Shown: positions 6,960 to 11,798 of the stretch, one piece after another
Layout: each line of letters starts with the position of its first letter
Position numbering within the stretch: the first letter of the stretch is position 1
Origin: Kouleothrix aurantiaca
Lineage (GTDB): Bacteria > Chloroflexota > Chloroflexia > Chloroflexales > Roseiflexaceae
Reading direction: 5' to 3'
Assembly: GCA_001399705.1 (NCBI GenBank)
Contig: LJCR01000030.1
Location: 1-11,798 of the forward strand
Length of the DNA: 11,798 bases
The notes under the pieces: generated by a model
The model's input: only the letters and a program-made list of their open reading frames with translations
Database searches by the model: none
What the model was told of the DNA's origin: nothing
Program-made: the position numbers and the translations under genes

Positions 6960-7438
6960 TAGACTTAATAGGAAATAAATGGCGTCCCTAGTTTCGCCGT
7001 GTTGTCAGCCCATATTGCCGTTGAAAGTGGGGCGCCGATGATGATGACGCAGCGACCAGACCGCCAGAACTACCCTCCAAGTGGGGCACAAAATTATTTC
7101 CGATTAAGTCTAATGTGTAAGAGTCGGGTGGAGCGGATGGCAGCCCTGACTCAAGCCTACAGGGAGAGCCTGGTATGGTGCGACTGGGCAAGGAAGCACG
7201 CGCTTGTTGGGCAACTCATTACGTGGCATAGGGAGGCGGTAAAGCACACTTCACTGGCCGTGCATGTTGTTTCATAATTTATAGCTGTATTTGACCCAAT
7301 ACTGTCAATCCTCAATGGCTTGCTGGGACGGCTCATCCAATCGACAGCCCTGAGTAGCTACTCAGTCGACAGCCTGTAATTTGGATGGCGTTAGGAAGGT
7401 AGAAACTGATTTCAAACAGCTTCAGACACACCTGGTTT
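6960..7438. other. Gene-poor spacer between the two SH3b-containing transcripts
   Basis: About 480 bases separate the upstream region of the amidase gene from the end of the next minus-strand gene. A plus-strand frame at 6999-7277 (92 residues) is open but lacks a ribosome-binding site and recognisable motifs, and a minus-strand frame at 6988-7191 is no better. The only clear structure is the nested palindrome at 7334-7387. The spacer may hold a decayed gene and the promoter of the amidase pair. Confidence 0.5.
7334..7387. repeat. Nested palindrome with flanking direct repeats
   Basis: CATCCAA (7334-7340) and TTGGATG (7381-7387) are inverted copies. Within them are two direct repeats TCGACAGCC (7341-7349 and 7366-7374) bracketing a perfect 16-bp palindrome CTGAGTAGCTACTCAG (7350-7365). 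It lies 52 bases beyond the stop of the minus-strand SH3b gene, in a terminator-like position, but lacks a T-run; a recombination or protein-binding site is an alternative. Confidence 0.5.
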
Positions 7439-8149
7439 TCAGCCTCTACTTCGAATCAACCGTCTGAGGAGAGAGAGACCCCAAGAAGCTAATGGCAGCA
7501 CACTCAATAGCAGAGCTAAGTCAGGCACATCTCGTCCAAAAATCGTTCCCGCTAGGCTCAACCACACCCCTTGCCACAGTGAGCGTGTTAGATCTAATAC
7601 GATCCACGTTGCTAGAGCCAGAAAAGCAGCACCAATAAACTCAATGATGACTCCACCAATTACACGCCAAAGAGCGGGGGCCAATAGGAGTGCCAATACC
7701 GCAATCGCCCATTTGACTAGGGCAGATTGTTGGTACCACCAAATTCTCAGTGAAATAAAAATGTTCAGGCTTGGCCAAGACGTTGAGTTGCCTGACCCAG
7801 TGCCAGGATTTGTCGTTCCGCCGGGAGCAACGACATTGTTACAATCCGTGTCAGTTTGATCCTCCGTGACCCATCCCGTCCCACCACTCGGATCTCCTGC
7901 TGCTCGTCGGCTTGTATCCCACCAGGTGTGCCCATTAGCAACACGAGGACCATCAATGACCATTACAGCCCAATCGTTCTCTGGCACGCGAGTATGTGCT
8001 CGATATCTTAAACCTGGGCCCTCGCGAATGCATGTTCCCGCACGAAGACCTACTATCTTTCCTCGCTCCCATCCTCCCTGAGCAAAAACAGGCGTGAGCG
8101 ATACAAGACAAGCAATAACTATTGTAATCGCTATTCTGCCAATAAACAT
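7439..8149 (-). CDS. SH3b-domain protein with signal peptide and C-terminal membrane helices
   Basis: A 236-residue protein with a typical signal peptide (residues 1-23, cleavage likely after VFA before QGG). An SH3b-like domain covers about 30-103 (VGLRAGTCIREGPGLRYRAH, DGPRVANGHTWWDTS, GGTGWVTED); C40 and C103 could form a disulfide that closes it. A Gly/Pro/Ser/Thr linker (105-126) leads to three hydrophobic segments (about 144-163, 165-187 and 207-228) and a basic tail. The SH3b part should be outside and bind cell wall or a peptide, with the C-terminus embedded in the membrane. The DGP-x2-A-x-G-x-TWW core is shared with the SH3b protein at 4358-5227, but the domain order is reversed (SH3b first, helices last), so they look like rearranged paralogues. 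AGGA lies 8 bases before the ATG. No enzyme motif is seen; the cellular role is unknown. Confidence 0.8.
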   Translation of the reverse strand: MFIGRIAITIVIACLVSLTPVFAQGGWERGKIVGLRAGTCIREGPGLRYRAHTRVPENDWAVMVIDGPRVANGHTWWDTSRRAAGDPSGGTGWVTEDQTDTDCNNVVAPGGTTNPGTGSGNSTSWPSLNIFISLRIWWYQQSALVKWAIAVLALLLAPALWRVIGGVIIEFIGAAFLALATWIVLDLTRSLWQGVWLSLAGTIFGRDVPDLALLLSVLPLASWGLSLLRRLIRSRG

Positions 8150-8236
8150 CGTGAAGATCCTGAAAACTACCTTGCGGAACGGGAGCCACTCGGTTCATTG
8201 CCAGTGTAGCGACAATAGCAACGATATATAATGCGG

Positions 8237-8304
8237 AACTCTCCAGGTGAAAGTCCCCACTGAATCTCCTGAGCCGCCACGAGAGTATTATGACGGCTCA
8301 GGAG
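8237..8304. repeat. Perfect 11-bp inverted repeat between two minus-strand genes
   Basis: CTCCTGAGCCG (8266-8276) pairs with CGGCTCAGGAG (8294-8304) across a 17-base loop, followed on the plus strand by AGTTTTG. It lies in the 222-bp gap between the genes at 7439-8149 and 8372-8836. On the minus strand it follows the first gene of the cluster and could act as a weak terminator or RNA stabiliser. The adjoining bases 8246-8255 read GGTGAAAGTC, a string also common in group II introns, but nothing else of an intron is present. Confidence 0.45.
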
Positions 8305-8371
8305 AGTTTTGTAGATTACGAGTTCAAGGTGCCAATAAAGTGCTGCTGGCGTATTAATTTAGTTGCTGCAA

Positions 8372-8836
8372 TTACGCCACGGCCTGCCAGGCTCTACGTT
8401 GTTTGATTGAGTAGTACAAAAGAATAGCTCCAACAATGGGAGCCACGATGAATAGGGGAAATAAGCAAAGCATGGAGATACCGCTTCCCGATGAGACAGC
8501 ATTCATCATGCCAGCGAGCATGCAGCCAATCACAGGCAACATCAGGAGTATTATACTCGAAACAATGCCGACCATGCCCGAATTTCCGCCATGAACGTTT
8601 TTAGTTATGTTGCGGTAGGCAAATGCCTTGAAGACACCGTCATTACCCCTCTGTCCAGATACGATGATCTCGTCGCCATCTTTGAGAATAATTGCCTCGC
8701 GATCTCGTAGCGTGACGGGGTGACCATCAAGCTCGAAAACCGCCACATTCGTCGTTATTACCGACGAATTTTGTCCACCACCACTCACCTGCGTCGAGCG
8801 ATTGAGGTTGGTCACAGTGCCTCGTAGCGTTTGCAT
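8372..8836 (-). CDS. Small two-helix membrane protein of unknown function
   Basis: A 154-residue protein with a strong ribosome-binding site (AAAGGGGGA, 5 bases before the ATG). Residues 1-77 form a soluble, probably beta-barrel or OB-like part (MQTLRGTVTNLNRSTQ, VAVFELDGHPVTLRDREAIILKDGDEIIVSGQ, FKAFAYRNIT); two hydrophobic helices follow (about 88-110 and 120-143), then a basic tail KQRRAWQ. The pattern resembles small NfeD-like or OB-fold membrane proteins in layout only; no family is claimed. It is the most upstream of four minus-strand genes for membrane or exported proteins but is separated from the next by 222 bases containing an inverted repeat, so it may be its own transcript. Confidence 0.75.
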   Translation of the reverse strand: MQTLRGTVTNLNRSTQVSGGGQNSSVITTNVAVFELDGHPVTLRDREAIILKDGDEIIVSGQRGNDGVFKAFAYRNITKNVHGGNSGMVGIVSSIILLMLPVIGCMLAGMMNAVSSGSGISMLCLFPLFIVAPIVGAILLYYSIKQRRAWQAVA

Positions 8837-8873
8837 AGTTTCCCCCTTTGATCTGTGTAGAGGTTTTCACCTC

Positions 8874-9716
8874 ACGAATAGTTCTTCGATAGCATTATTC
8901 ACGAGCCTAAATGGCGGTATTCTGAAAACTGTCGCCGTCGCACCTTGTCGAGCAAACCTGATAGCCAAGCCAGCGCTGCCACACGCTTCGTCCCGCTTGG
9001 GGAGCCATCTTTGGTCTCGCTATCGTTGCCATGGGCGATCGCCTTTCGCCCGCAAGCGCACGTCCGACCAGCGGTGTTGGTGAATGTGATGGCAGCAGCG
9101 CGGTCTCGGGTTGTTCGGGGAAAGATGAGCCTGGAATAAGCGCATTCTATATGGGGGCAACGATACCACCGTAAGATGGTGGGTGGAGAAACGAAATGAC
9201 AACACATGGTGAAGAAACCTGCACTTGTTGTGCGGGTACTGGTCACAGCCGGTTAAGCGGTGACGACTAATCGCTTATATTTTCCAATTTCGAAGATATT
9301 ATCGGGGATTCTATCGGTATGGGCCCAAGTATAGTAGAACTTGCCTGTATAGTCAATCCGTAAGTTTCTAAATTACTGGTTAGAAAGTATAACAATAAGG
9401 TGCTCGGATTACGGGAAACACTGAAGTAGCAGCTCAGCATTTAATGGAACCATCCGCCCAAGCTCGGAACTCCCCTATTGGTTCAAATGATTGTACTGGT
9501 GCTGATAGAGATTTTGCGCGTCCTGATGCTATAAGTACCTTACCGTGGCATGACGAAGTATTTTTCCCCGCAGACCTATGTACTGAGCCGGTCCAGCTAT
9601 CAGGTCGATCATTATGTTCTGTGGCGAGTCGGATCACGAATCGTTGCCTAACCCCGAAAGGAGAGCGCGAGCCCGCCTGTTACTGGAACGATAAATTGGC
9701 CAACTGGCCGGGTTAT
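8874..9716. other. Gene-poor stretch with no supported gene
   Basis: Several frames are open here (for example 8899-9246 minus and 9444-9788 plus) but none has a ribosome-binding site, a recognisable motif or protein-like composition. Part of it, around 8930-9150, is GC-richer and might be a scrap of a lost gene. The section 9260-9440 is AT-rich and holds a short inverted repeat TTTCTAA/TTAGAAA (9365-9371 with 9380-9386). Regulatory sequence for the minus-strand gene starting at 8836 probably lies at its left end. Confidence 0.45.
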
Positions 9717-9761
9717 GCTTCCTTTTTTGGCCAGGTTATCGGTAAAGTAACACCGCCCCCT
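9717..9761 (-). pseudogene. Relic of an iscB 3' end
   Basis: On the minus strand, a short frame reads RGRCYFTDNLAKKGS, matching the C-terminus of the intact IscB (DGYCYFTHNLAKTGT). At DNA level 9725-9752, reversed, agrees with iscB bases 2378-2405 at 27 of 28 positions. Similarity is lost on both sides: upstream is the hairpin block at 9814-9903, and downstream the frame runs on without the expected stop. This is a scrap left from another IscB copy of opposite orientation, not a working gene. Confidence 0.7.
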
Positions 9762-9813
9762 GCGCTGCGCTTGTCCCCCACCAGCTAATGAACTTTGAAA
9801 ATTAAAACGGGTA

Positions 9814-9903
9814 AAGGCCGTGCAGGCGGCCTTCGTAGCTGTAGCCAAGCTCGCCGGGCGGCTAAACCCGCCGGCTACGGCAACCAAGCCCACCTTCGTG
9901 GGC
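9814..9903. repeat. Cluster of three strong hairpins, probable interspersed palindromic repeat
   Basis: Three stems follow one another: AAGGCCG/CGGCCTT (9814-9820 with 9827-9833), GCCGG(G)CGG/CCGCCGGC (9853-9861 with 9868-9875, one bulged G) and a perfect GCCCAC-CTTC-GTGGGC (9888-9903). GTAGCC and GGCTAC also recur around the second stem. The block sits exactly where composition changes from lower GC to GC-rich. It resembles the palindromic repeats scattered through many Chloroflexota and cyanobacterial genomes; that assignment is from memory of such repeats. Confidence 0.6.
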
Positions 9904-9931
9904 TACCCGATTATTTGCTTAATCTTCATAA

Positions 9932-10147
9932 GCAGGTGGCTCCCGCCGCGCTTTTTTGTGGTCGGCGCAGCTTACAGCGGCGCTCAGCTTCCACGCGACG
10001 TGGCTCGACGACGAAGGCGACCTCGAAGCCATCGCCGTCCAGAGCTTCCTGGAGGCTATCCCGGCGCAAAACTGGCCGCATGTACATACGACGCTGCTGC
10101 TGCTGGTCGGTTATGGATGGGCGACGGGGATGACGCAGCCCGCATGA
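9932..10147 (+). CDS. Short ORF, possible 3' end of a truncated gene
   Basis: The frame is open from 9932 and can start at TTG 9956; it ends at TGA 10145-10147. The part from 9956 on reads as plausible protein (WSAQLTAALSFHATWLDDEGDLEAIAVQ..., ending LLLLVGYGWATGMTQPA), about 63 residues, amphipathic then hydrophobic, with GC-rich codons like the right-edge genes. No ribosome-binding site precedes the TTG and the hairpin cluster ends only ~30 bases before, so the natural 5' end may have been lost. Its stop overlaps the next ATG (ATGA at 10144-10147), a sign of a real operon. Function unknown. Confidence 0.45.
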   Translation, partial: AGGSRRAFLWSAQLTAALSFHATWLDDEGDLEAIAVQSFLEAIPAQNWPHVHTTLLLLVGYGWATGMTQPA

Positions 10148-10419
10148 GGGCATGCAGCCCATCCGCATCGCACGAACGGTTTTTACTGGATTGCTTCGAT
10201 ATTGATCCACGGAACCTGGTGACAATCCTCGCCTCACCAGGTACGATCAGGATAGTTCCTAAAAGTCTTGAGTTTTATCCCATGAAACTCATGGAACTAC
10301 CAGCGGCCCCGCACGGGGAGCAGTTCGATGGGCCAACACACCTACGGATGTTGTTCCAGTCTGTAGCTCTGTGGCTTCGGTTTAAGGGTAGCCGAAAGGC
10401 GAAGGTGACCGAAGCATGA
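10144..10419 (+). pseudogene. N-terminus of a gene interrupted by a second IscB element
   Basis: ATG 10144 overlaps the previous stop. The first 23 residues (MRACSPSASHERFLLDCFDI...) read as a normal protein start. From 10214 on, the frame continues to a TGA at 10417-10419 through sequence that appears to be omega-RNA, so residues after 23 are probably not native. This is the same arrangement as at 291-1022: a short gene running into an IscB RNA scaffold. The missing end might be the ORF at 10587-10751, beyond the broken iscB. Inferred; no family recognised. Confidence 0.4.
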
Positions 10420-10477
10420 CAAGCCCACTGAACAGTCGCGAGGAGCATCTTACTCCGCAAGGAGGGCTTACAGCCAC
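10214..10477 (+). ncRNA. Second IscB omega-RNA (HEARO class), attached to a broken iscB
   Basis: The region before the iscB fragment is rich in pairing: ACCTGGTGA/TCACCAGGT (10214-10222 with 10234-10242), TAGTTCC/GGAACTA (10254-10260 with 10293-10299), CCATGA-AAC-TCATGG (10280-10294), CTTCGGT/ACCGAAG (10375-10381 with 10408-10414) and a final CTCC-GCAA-GGAG hairpin (10453-10464) just before the ATG at 10478. Its 3' half aligns with the first omega-RNA: GCATGACAAGCC (10414-10425) against GCACGACAAGCC (1058-1069), and GTCGCGAGGAGCA (10435-10447) against GTCGAGGCGCA (1081-1091). The 3' half is well supported; the 5' limit is inferred from the first hairpin. The predicted guide would be gatattgatccacgga (10198-10213). 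With its protein broken, it would need IscB from the other copy to act. Confidence 0.65.
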
Positions 10478-10594
10478 ATGAAGGTCTTTGTTCGCAATCA
10501 CGATGGGGCGCCGCTGATGCCCTGTACCCTGCCAAAGCCACTGTCATCTGAGCAGGTCCACACAGGGCGTCAGGACGCCTGTCACGGTGAGTAG
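10478..10594 (+). pseudogene. iscB: Broken iscB, N-terminal fragment
   Basis: ATG 10478 starts MKVFVRNHDGAPLMPCTLPK, the classical IscB N-terminus with the PLMP motif followed by Cys, parallel to MVFVLSSDGVPLDPCHEARA in the intact copy. After about 20 residues the similarity stops: the expected A-R-K-L-L helix is missing and the frame ends at TAG 10592-10594 after 38 codons. RuvC and HNH parts are absent, so about 1.2 kb have been deleted. A perfect hairpin GGCGTC-AG-GACGCC (10566-10579) lies near the presumed deletion joint or old right end. The fragment follows the second omega-RNA directly, confirming what it was. Confidence 0.75.
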
Positions 10595-10751
10595 CGACCG
10601 GACCGGCCTGATCGTGCGGCTGAAAGGCCGGCGGGGGGCGCTGCCGATCACCATCACGACCGAGCCGAACGGCAGGCGCGTGTTCGCGCCTGCCGACGTG
10701 AGCGCCGCTATGCTGGCGCTGGAGCTACAAAAAATCGAAGATCTGCTCTAA
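10587..10751 (+). CDS. Small protein of unknown function, possibly a gene remnant
   Basis: GTG 10587 to TAA 10749-10751 gives 54 residues: MSSDRTGLIVRLKGRRGALPITITTEPNGRRVFAPADVSAAMLALELQKIEDLL. It reads as a compact beta-beta-alpha protein with GC-rich codons. No strong ribosome-binding site precedes the GTG, and the frame is open further upstream towards the broken iscB, so it may instead be the 3' part of the gene begun at 10144 and split by the IscB insertion. It ends 28 bases before the next gene, probably in the same operon. No family recognised. Confidence 0.5.
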   Translation: MSSDRTGLIVRLKGRRGALPITITTEPNGRRVFAPADVSAAMLALELQKIEDLL

Positions 10752-10779
10752 GGCTCGGAAGCCCGGTTGGAGGTGTAGA

Positions 10780-11798
10780 TTGAGTTGTGACACGTCCGCG
10801 CGCGCCTACTGCACGCACATTGGCCATCAGATTGCCCCCATACTCGGCATGGCACCACCGGAGGCCCGCGCGGTGCTCCTGGAACTCCACGAGCTGGCCA
10901 CGACCCGGGTCGAGGCCGCCACGCCGGCGCAACGCTCGGGGCGCACCACCGCGCAGAACCGGCTTGCCGCGGCGCGCGCTCGCGCCGAGGACGCCGCCGC
11001 CGCGGAGGCGACCACCGCTCTATTCGCCGAGATGCGCTCGATGCAACCGCCCATACCCGTTCCTTCGCACGGGGAAATAGACCCCGCGACTGGACTGGCG
11101 CTGCCGAAGCCTGCCGCGCAGCACGGCTGGCGCGCCGTGTATGAAACCGTCCAGGCGGCGCGCGCCGGGCGGGAGTTGCCGGATCTGGCGCGAGAGATCA
11201 TTGGCGCTTTCCGCGCTCGCAGCACGTCCACCCCGGACGCCGTCGCACGCGCCGCCCTGGCGCGCATGCCGAGCCTCTGGACCACCGCCAACACCACGGC
11301 CAGCGTCGGCAGTGCGGACGCGGTCGCCGAGACCCAGGACCTCGCCGCGACGGCGGCACAGCTCGACCGCCGTGGTGTCGCGGCGGAACTGCGCGAGGCA
11401 GCGGTGGCGTTTCGCGAGGCCATGCAGGGCGGTGGTGTGGCGTTCCGTATGGCCCGGCGCAACCTCGCGATCGCGGTCGTCACGGCGGCCGGCGTTGACC
11501 GATGTCTAGCATGTGGTCGTTATGTCGAGTTGGATGGAGCGCATACCTGTCCTGCTGAGCCTGTGGCCGCGGCCATCCCCGTGATGGAAAAAGGCACGCC
11601 GGATCGCCTGACCCAGGAGGCGTTGGCGCCGCATCTGCACGCGCTGTCGCAAGCGCCGTTTTTCCCCGAGCCGCTGCGCGAGGCGGTCAGAAACAGTTCC
11701 TGGCAGCGCGGGTGGGGCAAGCTGGCCAGGCAACTACGGGCGCACTACGAGCAGATCGGGCAGCCGCTGCCATCTCGCGCGCCCAGTAAGGCGCCGGC
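10780..11798 (+). CDS. Zinc-knuckle protein of unknown function (partial, runs off the window)
   Basis: Starts at TTG 10780, fixed by GGAGGTG (10769-10775) four bases upstream, and stays open for 339 residues to the window edge. Residues 1-90 are alanine-rich and helical (PPEARAVLLELHELATTRVEAA); 110-235 are again helical; C242-x2-C245-GRYVELDGA-H255-x-C257 looks like a zinc knuckle; 280-339 form a further helical region (EALAPHLHALSQAPFFPEPL, WGKLARQLRAHYEQIG). No signal peptide or membrane segment, so it is likely cytoplasmic. The knuckle resembles C97-x2-C100...H109-x-C111 of the gene at 291, and both follow very small GC-rich genes in tight operons. Function unknown; a mobile-element or phage-like origin is possible but not shown. 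The zinc role is inferred from residue spacing. Confidence 0.75.
   Translation, partial: MSCDTSARAYCTHIGHQIAPILGMAPPEARAVLLELHELATTRVEAATPAQRSGRTTAQNRLAAARARAEDAAAAEATTALFAEMRSMQPPIPVPSHGEIDPATGLALPKPAAQHGWRAVYETVQAARAGRELPDLAREIIGAFRARSTSTPDAVARAALARMPSLWTTANTTASVGSADAVAETQDLAATAAQLDRRGVAAELREAAVAFREAMQGGGVAFRMARRNLAIAVVTAAGVDRCLACGRYVELDGAHTCPAEPVAAAIPVMEKGTPDRLTQEALAPHLHALSQAPFFPEPLREAVRNSSWQRGWGKLARQLRAHYEQIGQPLPSRAPSKAP

Noticed and set aside
6999..7277. 92-codon plus-strand ORF containing SGAPMMM, at first sight like an IscB N-terminus (GAPLMP).
   Set aside because: Only four or five residues agree, no RRXRR sequence follows, no omega-RNA precedes it and there is no ribosome-binding site.
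8237..8304. Considered as a group II intron.
   Set aside because: Only one short common string is present; no domain V hairpin or reverse transcriptase was found.
8899..9246. 115-codon minus-strand ORF considered as a transposase remnant.
   Set aside because: No catalytic motif or recognisable family sequence, no ribosome-binding site and no terminal repeats around it.
9814..9903. Considered as a CRISPR array.
   Set aside because: The three hairpins differ in sequence, and there are no regular repeats with spacers and no cas genes.
9820..10419. 199-codon plus-strand ORF.
   Set aside because: It starts inside the hairpin cluster, is in the wrong frame relative to the better ORF at 9932-10147, and ends in the second omega-RNA; only its part from 10144 has a credible start.
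10827..11483. 218-codon minus-strand ORF.
   Set aside because: Low-complexity Ala/Arg/Ser composition; it is the antisense shadow of the zinc-knuckle gene that has a strong ribosome-binding site.

Overview
The window looks like a piece of a Chloroflexota-like chromosome or large element. This is inferred from the style of the secreted and lipid-anchored proteins (an 'LQATVSVLQTQ' lipoprotein stalk, an Ig-like NBR1-type domain, SH3b domains with membrane segments) and from an IscB gene; no marker gene fixes the taxon. No tRNA, rRNA or CRISPR array was seen.

Layout. (1) 1-900: GC-rich, compact, overlapping genes of unknown function; the second carries a C-x2-C...H-x-C zinc knuckle and is cut at about 900. 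(2) 901-2425: an apparently intact IscB locus, with a structured omega-RNA (HEARO class) of about 240 nt directly followed by an iscB gene with all expected RuvC and HNH residues. The 16 nt before the RNA scaffold (885-900, inside the interrupted gene) are the predicted guide. A 17-bp inverted repeat (2415-2516) overlaps the iscB stop codon. (3) 2600-4250: lower-GC DNA with a possible small membrane peptide, a promoter, a lipoprotein gene and a clear intrinsic terminator. (4) 4358-8836, minus strand: four genes for cell-envelope or secreted proteins. In transcription order they are a small two-helix membrane protein, an SH3b protein with signal peptide and membrane segments, an amidase-like C/H/N hydrolase with Fn3-like and Ig-like domains and a C-terminal anchor, and an SH3b protein with three membrane segments coupled to it by an ATGA overlap. 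(5) 8837-9950: mostly non-coding, with a decayed minus-strand scrap of an iscB 3' end (9717-9761) and a block of strong hairpins (9814-9903). (6) 9932-11798: GC-rich DNA again with short coupled genes, a second omega-RNA (about 10214-10477) with the first ~20 codons of a broken iscB, a 54-residue ORF, and a long partial gene with a zinc knuckle resembling the one at the left edge.

Interpretation. IscB elements have visited this neighbourhood at least twice, and relics lie at both borders of a lower-GC block carrying the envelope genes. No TnpA transposase is present, so the IscB elements would depend on one supplied in trans. The omega-RNA/iscB locus and its decayed relatives are the most notable content; the function of the GC-rich flanking genes and the substrate of the amidase/SH3b cluster cannot be read from the sequence.
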